Part shown: positions 13,271 to 24,926 of the stretch, piece after piece
Position numbering within the stretch: the stretch's first letter is position 1
How the letters are laid out: each line of letters opens with the position of its first letter
Source: Capitulum mitella
Taxonomy: Eukaryota; Arthropoda; Thecostraca; Pollicipedomorpha; Pollicipedidae
Assembly: GCA_030062745.1 (NCBI GenBank)
Contig: CP099841.1
Span: forward strand, 33,224,368 to 33,288,367
Direction: 5' to 3'
DNA: 64,000 nucleotides
Translations under genes and position numbers: made by a program
Notes under the pieces: model-generated
Told to the model about the DNA's origin: nothing
The model's database searches: none
The model's input: only the letters and a program-made list of their open reading frames with translations

Positions 13271-14464
13271 TTAACCCGGCACCGTCTGGGTGGTGTCAAA
13301 TAGGACACCCCTCGGTTTTTCGCGACTAATTTCTTAACCGTTGGAGCCAGCCCAAGCAAACTTTCAATACCTGTCGACAAATCAGTGGTGCATGTTGTGA
13401 CATCAAAACCATTTCCATGCTAGCTCAGCTCATTGAGATATGATGTCATAAGTGAACCCTTGCACGCATGTTTTCGCCTCTTGGAGCGGTGGCGCGAACA
13501 TGCATCGTTTTTTCTTTGACGATATTTGCGAATGTATTGCATGTATTATTTTCATTTTCATATGACACGGTCCTCAAAATGATGTACAACCTTGTCACGT
13601 CAACATTAGAGGTCGTGTTAGGTCACATGCATGGTGGCAGTTGGACATGATTTTCATTGTAGGTGATAGAAGTGGGTTTCCGCTGACCATCTCTATCGTT
13701 CAGACAGCAGCAAATCTATATGCGCCACGAAATACAGCATTGTCTGGAAGACCGTTCAGTAGCAGCAGAGAGTCAGAGAAGGAAAGATGACTATCCGCCC
13801 TGACCTGACTTGACCTTTGCTCGGCCAAGATCAGACAGAGTCGATTTGATTGTTATGAGATGTCATTTCAGTTTAGTACTTGACGCATTTCAGCATCCCA
13901 GTGAATCATTATTGCTCTTTGGTAGGAAGAGTAATGCAACCTTATCTGACCTGACCTAGACTGACCTTAACTGGATGAAAAGCAGGCAATGCGGGAACTG
14001 ATCATCAGAAGGTTTGACTTCAGTCCTTTTTGTCGTTTGGACCAAAACGGCTTGGAATAGATATCGACCTTTGGCAGGCAAAGTAAGACAGATATTTCAC
14101 CTGACCCAGGTTGGCCTTGACCCGACATTTTTAACATTGTGGCGTGCTTCTGATGCAGAAGATCGTGTCTTTTGGTTTCACACTCAGTTGAATGATCTAC
14201 GACCAGTACTGCCAATGATATGATGTACGAAACAGTGTCAGTGTTATGTGTTTTACGTGACATCGTGTTATGCGTTTACATTACCTGTGATATCACCAGT
14301 CGCGTGACCAGGGCTAACAGCATAATTTCCGAATCGCAAGACTCAGGCCTATCGACTGACTCAGATCCGATGGTAGGGTCTTGAGATTGCAGAAAGGTGC
14401 CCTTTTTAACCCCTCCGTCCAGGCGGTCGCGGGTACGAAAACACGCCAGACGGTGCCGGGTTAA
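13271..14464. mobile_element. TTAA-bounded non-autonomous element, family C, with perfect TIRs
   Basis: TTAA at 13271-13274 and 14461-14464 brackets 1186 bp. The first 15 bases inside (CCCGGCACCGTCTGG) are the exact reverse complement of the last 15. A TTAA target duplication with CCC...GGG ends is the known pattern of piggyBac-type elements. There is no transposase ORF, so it would need a source element. The interior has several TGACCT half-sites (for example near 13800 and 13945). Confidence 0.8.
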
Positions 14465-16586
14465 ACCACGCCAGCCTCATATTTTGACCCCCGCTAGTTG
14501 GAAAATGGTCTTGCACTCTGCCCCAGATAGGCTTTTGACAATAAGAGAGAGTCCTTTTTGTAGAAGGGGAGCCAAGTCTCTGTGAGCATGTCGTTAATGC
14601 ACAGCTCGAAATACAAACATAGACTAGATGACAAGGTGTTGCGATATCATGTTTGTGTTAACCTCATGCGACATCGAAGCAAGGTATATCGCGGAGTAAC
14701 ATCGTGTCGCACGATAAATAAACCGACCCTCAGTAACCATGTTTGACTTCATCGAATTGTCCTCTACCACATCTTTTATCATGCAGTACCATAGTCATAA
14801 AGTTAACTTCCGCTTTGTTGTTGATCATCTATCGAGGATCAGTAGCAGTGCAAATAAAAGACCAGGGAGTACCTTTGGATTCGAACCGCTTGGGTTCCAC
14901 AACCGTGATCAGCAGGGTGCTATAAGGTTGGTCATATGACATGACCTCACGTAGGAACATGACCTAATTTGAAGCACACTTGGGTTTCATATCCTCATGT
15001 GTAGATCCGCCATTGACTCGTGAGATATACTAAAGGGATAACGCTGGACATCTGGATATGATCTCAGCTTCTACAAAGGTAGCCTCGCATGACCTTGGAT
15101 CGCCTCAGGTCATTTTGCTGCTTGCGAACGTCGTTGTGCAATTTGAGACTGCGAAATCGACTTCATTGCCCATTTTACCCATAGATCATCAAAATGGGGT
15201 TTAAGGCTCCTCTGCTAGCTCATTCAGAAAGTGACCTGACATGACCTCATGATCCTTCATATGGGTCAAGACTAGTTGTGTTTAGTGACTGTCTTGGTCC
15301 CGAAATGCATTTCAGGCACCAACAGGCTGAAGAAAAGGTTCAAAAGACATACGGAGAAGATATAGAGAAAGGGATGTCGTATATGTAATTAGGTTATTAG
15401 TTAGATATTATGTATATTATATTTATAATATTATTATTTTACACATAATTAGATAGTGTAGATAATTAGACATAGGGAAACAGGGCGAAAATTAAGTTGG
15501 CCTCAGATCATTGACGTTGACCTTGGCAACAAATTCGAGACGGAATAGTTCTTCGGAATGTCCTCAACTACTATTCCTGAAAGTTCCAGTTTGATCCGTG
15601 TTGCGGCGTGGTTCGTAGAAGACTTAAAATATCGGAGATCGGTCATTTTCGCGACCTAGGTCATTGACCTGATCTAGTTCGGAAGTTGACAGACCGGAAG
15701 TTGAAAACTCTACAGGACATACACAAATACACAAGAAAGGAAACTGAAAATTTCAGCTCCTTGCTCGGACTGTTTTCCTGGGAGGGAGGTATCACCAAAA
15801 ATCCTTAGTGAGGGGGACATCGAAACCCCCATTCCCCCCCCCCGGGTGAGAGTTAATGACGGCCCTGCTGATCAAGACAGGCCATTGTTCCCGCGTTCCT
15901 CCTGAGAGTGCGGTGAATATCCGCGGCGGATTTTTCCCGCGCGACCTCCACCTTTATTTACCTTTATGTTGCCCTTCGATCGAGATGGTGGCGCACTGGC
16001 AAAACGCGGTCAAGAATGACGGCCGTATCTCAGGGATCGTCCCCGATGAAACTAAAAAAAAAGAAGAGCTTGTGCCAGTGCGTCATGCAGATTTTCTTTT
16101 GTTTCCTCAGAAAAGTTATGATCAAAGGTCAGGAGCTTTTGAGCCTCGTACATTAGTTATCCATTCTACCCAGAACAAGTGTTGCTTCAGCTTGCAGAAC
16201 AAAATCGCGTTGAGCGGTCCAGCCCGGCTCGTCGATTACACGTTCTCGAGGCTAACAGCTTCGCAACGGCTGGGCACTCAATCCTGAAATGTCTACTAGA
16301 AAACAGCTCAGTTTCCTCAAATTTTATGAGTTTACATTCGCAGTGTGTTAGCGTGCAACCTCTTTCTTCCTTACAACTGAATTCTGTAAATTGAATTGTG
16401 GACGTCCCCACGATGTGCACATTCGGCAATGATGTTTGAGCTTGCAGCTCTTCAGATGCGAAATACTGAAATAGAAAATATTGGAATGCATGTTGTGTGT
16501 TTAGTTTGGCATGACGTTTTGTTGGGTCGTTATGGGGTGGTATTTCATAGGCTGCACCATTGTTCCAGGCACATTTTTAAATTGAA
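14465..16586. other. Upstream flank of ZNF706, no supported gene
   Basis: Rich in TGACCT/AGGTCA motifs around 15110-15690, suggesting old relatives of the TTAA elements. An open frame of 143 codons at 15856-16287 has no recognisable domain and was not called. The 5' UTR and promoter of ZNF706 must lie in or before the last part. Confidence 0.5.
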
Positions 16587-17099
16587 ATGGCGCGTGGACA
16601 GCAGAAAATACAATCTCAGCAGAAGGCTCAAGCCAAGACAGCTGCTGCTAAGAAGCAGGCTGGTCATAACCTGAAAGAGCAGAAGAAGGCTGCTGCTGCT
16701 GCTCTCAGCTACAACTGTGAAGTCTGCAAGGTATTCGTTTTTTTCAAAGGTTACTCTTTATGATCTGATTTGCCGGTTCGGGGCTCTCAGGTTGTATGTA
16801 CAAAGATTTGCAAGATTTAGCTGCTCGTGATCTTATTTAAAAACATCGTCAAATCAGTTTTGAGATTTTACGTGTTTTAATGTAAAAACGCATATATCAC
16901 ACAGAGACATCATCAGCATGTACCAAATAGAAACTTGGTTCCTAAATTACAGGTTTTTTAGATATTTATAAAACGACCGAAATCAGTCATAAATGTTTTG
17001 ATGTTTCAGTCGCAAATGCCAGATCCCAAGACGTACAAGCAACATTTTGAAAGCAAGCATCCCAAGAACACAATGCCAGAGGCTCTGAAGGACATATGA
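16587..17099 (+). CDS. ZNF706: Zinc finger protein 706, two exons
   Basis: The exons are 16587-16730 and 17010-17099 (GT-AG, phase 0), giving 77 residues; the human protein is 76. The N-terminus MARGQQKIQSQQK is the family signature (4F5/SERF-like basic Gln/Lys-rich part). It is followed by a Lys/Ala stretch and one C2H2 finger, C44-X2-C47-X12-H60-X4-H65, with the conserved block QMPDPKTYKQHFESKHPK. The intron falls inside the finger after Lys48. The start codon is fixed by the conserved N-terminus. ZNF706 is a small conserved protein reported to act in transcription control and in protein aggregation. The gene looks intact. Confidence 0.95.
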
Positions 17100-17368
17100 T
17101 TGTTATCCCAAGCCTCAGTGTTAAAGGCATGGAAATATGTGTTATGGGATTCAGCATTGGAACAACTCACAATTTGATAATTATTTTCTTACTTTTAAGA
17201 CGGGACGTGCGGACAGCTAGTTTTTAAGTCATGTTTAATGTGAGACTTGAACTATTCTTCCCGGCTAATATAATGCTTTTGATGAATTATTGTGCTCATC
17301 CATCTGTAGTTCGGCAAAAACTGGTATGGTTTAAAAGATTTTGCGTATTCGTGTTATGTGCTTTGGTA

Positions 17369-17404
17369 AATAAAGGTGATAGGTGATGAGATGGTTTGAA
17401 TAAA
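17369..17404 (+). terminator. Poly(A) signals of ZNF706
   Basis: AATAAA occurs at 17369-17374 and again at 17399-17404, about 270-300 bp after the ZNF706 stop, a suitable distance for 3' end formation. Confidence 0.6.
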
Positions 17405-18643
17405 ACAGTGGTATCTGAAATGATGGCACGCCCATTGTCTGGTTTGGTGGTCCATCTTCCACTATAAGTTACAGATTACCAAATCACAAGCTTTTGCGAA
17501 CGGTGTTATAAAACCAGTTACGAGATGTATCTTTGTTGTGCCAACATTTTTACAAGGTGTTTACATTACCATCCAGTTAAGCAATTTATGATCAATGAGA
17601 ACAATTTAGCTCTCTTGTTTGTTTTCGCAGCAAGTCACGATGAAACGGAACGCCTTGGATTAGGTCACGTCACGTGTTTACCTTGCTCGGACGGCGCGTC
17701 ACGGCTCCACGCCCCAGGTGGGCGCCATCCGACTGGCTGCTTCCTAGCGGATATTTCTCTGTCTCCGCTCCGCAGACGATGGCGTCCGGCCACGGCCAGA
17801 TCCTGGGTCGTAAGGCACCACTCACTTGCCAGGCCGATCCGGGGACGGAGGCTCCTTTCGGCAGCAGGAGTTTCGTGTTTGAAGCGCTGGGGACAGGATC
17901 CATATCCCTCCGTCGCAGACGGTGTCATCGCCCCCGTCCTTCATAGGGGAGACTCAACATCCCTCCGGCTTTCTCAGTAGAGGCTCTTACCAGTCTGCAC
18001 ATCTTAGGGCTGCGGCGTACATTCTGCCCCTGGCCCCATCTCAGGGTCACTGTGAAGCTCCCTGCTGCCTACTGTCCGTGTCCCATCCCATATCCGTCTT
18101 TCCTGCACTTCCCCTGAGCCGACTATAGGTGGCAGCTCGGTACCGATATCAGGAGAGACGATGCACAGGCACCAAGCATCTCATCCTTTGTGGGCACCAC
18201 CTGAAGATTTTGGGCGGGCGCAATGCCCTGACAACCCTGAATGTCGTGAGGTCACTGGCCGCCGTCCGCTGTCCTGCGCCGGTCTGTGACGCCGGCTGGC
18301 CTCGGGAGGTGTTGTGGCGCACCAGTCAGCCCTGGCTCGTGCCGCGGAGCCGTCCCGGCGTCCGGCACCCACCAGACGCCGGGACCCGCCAGCCGTCCCC
18401 AGTCCCGGCCGGCGTTCCCGGGCCTGACGCCGTGTCCTTTATACCGGCCGGCGTCCCCGGCCCCGACACTCATCTGCCTGTCGGGCCGCCGCCCGGGGCG
18501 GGCCGCTGTGGAAGTCTCTCGTTCAGCGAGGCATCGGCAGCGGTCACCTCACGCGGCGGCGGACCCGGTATTGGTCATCTTATCCGACGTCGGGCGCGGT
18601 GTTGGTGATCCCACTCGGCGGGAGGCCGGACATTTCGGTTACC
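17405..18643. other. GC-rich region between ZNF706 and the THEG-like gene
   Basis: Becomes strongly GC-rich from 17640. Positions 18405-18480 hold two similar CCGGCCGGCGT-CCCCGGC units. Several frames are open only because of base composition. Part of it may be 3' UTR of the minus-strand THEG-like gene. Confidence 0.45.
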
Positions 18644-19659
18644 TCACTCGGCGGCGGCCTCGCCGGCCTCGACGGGCTCGGCGGGCTCGGCGTCGGCCGG
18701 CTCGGTGTCGCTGGGCGGCGCGGACTCGGCCGAGCTGCCGCTCGCCTCGGCCGACGAGCTGGACGACGTCGGGCCCGACGAGGAGCCCGTCGGCGCGGTG
18801 GTGGAGGAGGCCGTCGCGCCGGTGGAGGAGGCGGTCGCCGCGGTGACGGACGCCGTCGCGCCGGTGGAGGAGGTCGTGGGCCCGGTGGAGGACGTGGTGG
18901 GCCCGGTGGAGGACGTGGTGGGCCCGGTGGTGGACGTTGTCGGACCCGTGCTGGACGTGGTCAGACCGGCGGACGACGATGTCGCCGCGGGAGGAGGGGC
19001 CGCCGTGGTGGCCGAGGCGGCAGGCGGCGGCGCCGATGGTGGCGGCGGCGGCGGCGGCGGTCTGGCTGGCTTGGAGCCGGCAGACTTGGACGGCGGCCGG
19101 CCGTACAGCGCTGCCCGAGGCGGGTGGCCGATCTCGCTGAACGGCCGGTCCGTACTCGGATACGACTTACGAGGCTGGGATATGACCGCAAGACGTTCCG
19201 ACAGCTTATACTTGCCCTTCTTCAGGTGCCACGGCTCATTTTCTGTCGCAGAGAAGGCGCGATATGAACACACATTTAAACGCTGCATTTGCAGAAGCCT
19301 TCCAGCAATGTTTGGTCCTAGTTTCGCTCTAGCTGATGGTTTAGGCAAGCTGAAATGCAAAGCTTACTCGTTCATAAGCCAGCCGATAAACGTCAGCCAA
19401 CAGGTCGAGAAAATATCTCACAGTGCTGCACAATGCGCGCGGAACAAATAAAGCCCAGCAGCTTGTGAAAACGCTGTCTTCACGGGGGCGAGCAACTAGC
19501 CCCCTTTTGACTGCCGTCCATGCAGGGTCAAACACTGAAGAGCAAGGCGCCGTACCATCCGCGGGGTACACCTTCTTGGGCTGGGCCATCTGCATCATGT
19601 GGTCCGTGATTTTGTACTTCAGCGCCGCCTTAGTGACATGCACAACCTCGCTCTCGCTC
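18644..19659 (-). CDS. THEG: THEG-like (SPMAP2) sperm microtubule protein, last two exons
   Basis: Two minus-strand exons are supported, 19659-19556 and 19242-18644, joined in phase 1 (G plus AA gives Glu), with acceptors preceded by good pyrimidine tracts. Each carries one THEG-type repeat: ITDHMMQMAQPKKVYP and LSERLAVISQPRKSYP. The VHVTKAALKYK block before the first repeat also fits the family. THEG proteins are associated with sperm flagellar/axonemal microtubules and are expressed in spermatids. After the repeats the protein runs into a poly-Pro stretch and a Ser/Thr/Ala/Pro tail with TGPTTSS repeats, ending at a TGA at 18644. This tail is much longer than in vertebrate THEG. Upstream exons must lie beyond 19660, but I could not identify them. 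The family assignment rests on short repeats. Confidence 0.62.
18850..18960. repeat. 21-bp in-frame coding repeat in the THEG-like tail
   Basis: GTGGTGGGCCCGGTGGAGGA-type units repeat about four to five times and encode TGPTTSS on the minus strand. The period of 21 keeps the frame. Confidence 0.8.
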
Positions 19660-22600
19660 CTGGGAAAAAGGCACGCGTCATTAGTCCGGGGTATCGGCTG
19701 TTGCCGCACTGCCAAACCGCGGCGCGGCGTCTCGCTGGATAGCACCAGCGTGGCTGGATGGCTCAAGGCTTGCCACGCTCGGTTTCGTCCGACGCACTTC
19801 CCGGCCATTGCCGCCATCCACGGACTTCGCCTTGTGTTCCAGACAGCTCACGTTCAGAACTGCTTTTGCGATAAGGAATTGGTCACTGAACCTCAGCATC
19901 GTCAAAATGTACTCCCCATCATCTTAACATCCCCAGACGTCGAGAGACTCGGGTATGTTAGGCTAAAGGCGGCACGTGCAACGCTACGAGCTGCATCCTC
20001 CTGAAGTGCTGACGTATAGTCATCGAGTCTTTTCCTCAGGTATAGTTAGTCGTAGAATATTCAGACTTTCCGTAAAGAACAAAAATGTAAAAAACGAACA
20101 TTTCTGTGTATGATGGCACGGGTAAAGAACAAAAATGTCAAAAACGAACATTTCTATGTATGATGGCAGGTCGAATGAATAAATCTTATGAAGAAACTTC
20201 TGGGAATAAGAACAACAATACATAAGAAACTGTGCATTCTAGAGCTGATGACTAAAAGCTACGCTGAAGAGAAGACCTGGATCCTACAGGGCTCCGGTCT
20301 CACGATTTTTACCTTGTGTGAACTTCCGTGCCGACAACTCGTTTTGGTCTTGCAATGTAGTAAATTCGAGCGAATGAAGGGCCATTGTTTTCTTCCATCC
20401 CCACGTGCGATTTGCTGCAGAAGGGTTGCAAAAAACAGTTATGTATATAGCTAATGTTAATGTACACCAAAGTAATATCAATATGGCTTTGAAGCTTTGC
20501 TGCCCTATCTGAGAGTTAAGAATAACAGGAATTAATAGGGGCGGAGAGATTTTGTTTCTCGCAACGACAGCCATCAAACTCATCCACAGCGTAATTACCA
20601 ATTGAAGATCGTCAAATGCATGATGAGCAAGCAATGAAAAAGTAGGTCATGAAGCACTGAACACTAGCAAAGCTAATAGTGGTGTTCTGCATTTTTTTAC
20701 ATGTAAAACCACACATGAATAAAAGTAATACGTAAGACATAATGAAATGCGGCGACTGTCGGTAGCGGAAAATCCAGATTCAAGGAGGCGAGGGCTGCAG
20801 GCCATTTTCAAGTCACTTATCTACCCAACACGACAGACTTGATCTTGACTTGATCAAGAGGCACGGGGAGCGCGGCGCCCCATTGCAGCACCCCAGGGAT
20901 TCTGTCGGTCGTGATGACGACACTGAAGCCGTAAAACGGACGTCGATTTACTGGCGTTTAGCTCGGAAATTTTGGATTCTTAGGGAGCCTTTGCAACAGT
21001 AACAGTTTTATCCAGTTGCTTGTTATGTTATACATTCTTTATTGAGTTCGCTGTATTTCTCAGATATACGAAGGTCGGTTCCATGCAGATGCTGTCTCTC
21101 CTTTCCGATTAATTCCCTGCGAGGGCAGACTTATGACTTTCTCTTCTCATTGATTCTCTCCGCGCGCTTGTTCTGCCTTCTCACTGGTTCCTGCAAGTGC
21201 TCACTACTACCAACGGTGGACCTACGTCCAGATGACTGTTATTCCATGTTTACTTATGTCTATTCTTTCCATGCATTGCCATTCATGCTTCATGTTAAAT
21301 CAGGATTTTTGGTGTTGCATTTGGAGCACCAAAAGGAACATACGTTTCCAGCCCTGACTTATGGGTTATATTTAGCACTGAACGACTGCAGATCAGTTCA
21401 ATACTCACTTCCATGGCACTCTGGTATCTGGCGGCTCTCTGTACACTCGTGGTTGCGCCAGGATCGTCTGATGATTTAGCCATGATTCTGTGGGAGACCA
21501 AAGCATTATTTTCACGTCAAAACAAAAGCTGGAATATCTTGTTATGCAATCTTGCTCCGACAAAGTGAACACTAAGAATGAACTGAATGAAGAACGAATG
21601 AAATTAGGAAAACACGCCTGGATTATGCTGCCCCCCTCCCCCTCCATATGGTCGGTGCTATGCCTCTGGCGTTGGCAAAGTTACCCTCTCAATAGACGTG
21701 ACGTCTCAACAGACGTTGCGCCGATTTGCAGGAAGAGGACACCTGGGAGCACATCTTACAGAAAATTGCAAAATTTCGGGGCAATGGGCATCGAGCCTTA
21801 ATGCTTAAAAAAATAACGCTGGAGGGGGTGGCTGAATCGGCCTCCCATGAAGTTAAGGTTAAAACAAGTGTAGTCGGACTTACAGAGTTTCTGTCAGGTA
21901 GAAGGAATTGCGTAGTCTGTGGAAATCGTAGATTTTAATCAGACTGCCGAACCGCTTAGCATGTGGCAAGATTTTGTCTTGATGTTAACCCTGCTAATTC
22001 AAAAAAAAACTTGGATGTGACGAAGAACGAGGTTTCAGTTAATGTATACTGAGAAGGAAATTTCCCCCTCCACGTATCTGAGATCCACCACCTACTCGTG
22101 CCTTGACCGGAAATGATTGACCGTGAACCGTTTTTGCCCTCCCCCGCATCGTTTTCAAAACGTTGAACCCTTGATTGCATCTGCATGCGGCTGATGGATA
22201 CCACCGTATCGGTGCTCTCAGCGTCGAGATGACTACTGCTCCAACCGCGTTATGGCCTGAACACTACTGCAGGGCCTTGAAGGCGCCTATTGGCAAAGCC
22301 CAGGTCTGGGGGTAAGGAGAGACGCGGTGCGAAAGAGAGGGGTACGTAGCCTGCTGGACCCCGAATCCCCCATAACTGTATTAATCTAGGAATGCTCTGA
22401 AAACGTCGGAATAGGGACGCGCTTTCCCCATATGAATTTGTTCCTAGGGGCAAGACAAGAGGTATGCAGTATCGTATTAATTTATTATTGTCATGAATAC
22501 TTCAGTAGCATAAGCACGTTTAGGAAATTCAGCAGAAGTTTACTAAAACTTAATAGACCACTGCCAATGCCTATGGTTAACGATGATACTGTGTTCCGAA

Positions 22601-24926
22601 AGGTCGTAAATGACATATTTCGGCATCTGACTCCAATTTATTACCATACAGTCCCTTAATAATGTCGACGGTGACGTGGACTAGGGTATACTCATTCCAT
22701 TACCTTGGTGAGATAGGCCCAACAAAATATCCCCCTTTAATTTTAAGACCCCGCTGACGTTTACGTCGCGCCTGTCTACGAAACCACGATTACCAACAAC
22801 TGCATTAGATGGGTTATGATGGCCCTATCAATATTCAGCCTATTCAGGCAATTATACCTGCAAGGTGTGTGTACATGGCTCTTCAGCGATACAATGGGGC
22901 TGAGAAACACTCTTTGTGCGTTGGTGCCAAAATAGCAACAAAAGGAAAATTAAATCAGTAAATGCTTACCGAATACGTCGCCTCCCTGCTTGACAGCGTT
23001 GGCGAGGCTGGTTGGTGGAAGAAGCTGTATCTGATCCCCCATTTCAACCCACCTTTTTTGTGCCTACCAGTACCAATTTTATTCGACGCATTGTGCCAAG
23101 GACGCGGTAAATGATCAGTTCATAAATACATATTCCCTTTTATAACTGTAATTTTGTCCAAATAGATTTAAAGATAAACTGAAATTTAGCGAAAAAGTTG
23201 GCGCTGTAATTTAAACAATGTCCATCCCAGCAAAATGTGTTTTACGAAACAGCCAAATCACGTTCTTCATCGGCCATGGCGCCTGCCATATTCGGAACTG
23301 ACAAATGTTGAAAAAACGCGGTGTTTCGGAAGGCCTGCCAAGGTGTTCCGTTTGTTCATTGATCGCACTTTTTCACTCGCCTTCAGTTTATTTGAATCGA
23401 CGTTTGGATGAGGACACTGTCGCCAGTCGTCTTCTGGGCGACGAACAAAACATGAAATCATTGATGGTAGAAAAATACTGCCGAAAGCAACTAGAGATTC
23501 AGAGATTCAGAAATTCGACTGTGCCATTCGGAACGATACGTCGACGAGTAAAAGCCACATTTTACCCACAAATTTGGTCACTCTTGGCATTGGCATCATA
23601 TTATGATCTTAAGCTGTAAGTTTTCGATGTCCCTTGCATACCAGACTAAAACGTTATCTGTCTTCGTAAGCAAAGTCGTTAGCTTTTGATCTTTGGCTAA
23701 TGACCCATCATCAGATAATCGTGAACTGACAAACGCATTGTGTTATCTGGGGTGTATTTCTCTCTGAAGGCAGTCACGACTTGAAGGATATGACCAATAA
23801 GAACCTTCTTTGCGTTTCTAAAACCACGTCTGATTTTAAATAACTACGAGTATTTTAAGACAACCGACGTACAAAGACCACCTATTTTTGTTGTTTTCTC
23901 GCGTTCCAGCTACCGCTAGGTCTGACCGGCTCCTGCTGGTCTTCGGTTGCCACCTCACTGACAATAAAAAGGCGTAAAATGGCAAGGCAACGAAGCCACT
24001 GGTACACATCACAGGTGACCTGAATGGTAGTACTACTTTTCTTTTTTGTCTACTATGTCGTACCTACTGTCTATTACCTACTATTGTTCGCACATGCAGT
24101 GCTTTTTTAAAGAAGCTTCGCTGCAGTTTGCGAGAATGCAAGTTTTTTTTCTACGTTACATTTCGAATACAGTAAACCAGGTTTGCGGTCGGTTCGAAGG
24201 TCACAAACGCCTAGACACCAAAAGCGCTTGTGCTAATTTTCTCTGTCATTTCGTCCCGCGTTTTAAACACCCCTCTAACTAACACTATGTCCGCGAAAAG
24301 TAATTACAAACAACATCCAAGGCACAGATATGCTTGATTCCCTGCTGCACGTTTCTTGTTACGATGAGATCGTTCCCAGGCACGTGCCAGAGGGTCCTCC
24401 TGTGAAACAAAGCCGCATCGTCGGAAATGGGCACACCACCAGAACACGAAAAGTCTGGTACCAGAAAGTATACATAACATTCTACGAACCAGAGTGAATG
24501 ATTATGGCTCAAACGAACTCGTATTATAGCTGTAACCAACAGAAGATCAAAATGGCCCGTTGCTGGATTTCGCGCCTTTATTAGAAAAGAAATTCACATT
24601 CTATCAACAGCCACGTTTAATACCGTAGCTGAATAAAAAGAACTGTCTCTGTTTGTTATGAATGGCAACAGGTGGCAGCACAGACCTGCGACACGCGCTG
24701 AGATTTTCTGCAGCATCCGTCGTCCTCTCAAAAATGCTTTGGCTGTACAAATGCATTTCTTGCATTCCATGTCGCAATGAAATCAAAACAAAATCGGGGG
24801 CGTCGGACCCGAAACAGCTCGGAAATCGGAGAGCCAGACCTCCGACGACGAGACCCCGCGGGGTCGGGTCCCCGGTAGCCGGGCCCTGGACACGTACCCG
24901 GTCACGTGCGGTCGGCGCTGGCTGCC
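19660..24926. other. Intergenic/intronic, no gene supported
   Basis: May contain the 5' exons of the minus-strand THEG-like gene. A 54-bp near-duplicate (GTAAAGAACAAAAATGT.AAAAACGAACATTTCT) occurs twice at 20072-20165. Other open frames are short and unconserved. Confidence 0.45.

Noticed and set aside
15856..16287. 143-codon frame upstream of ZNF706
   Set aside because: No domain and no splice or start context better than chance; adjacent to repeat-like sequence.
18705..19451. 248-codon plus-strand frame rich in Val/Gly/Asp
   Set aside because: It is the antisense shadow of the THEG-like tail; the minus strand has matching splice phases and family repeats.
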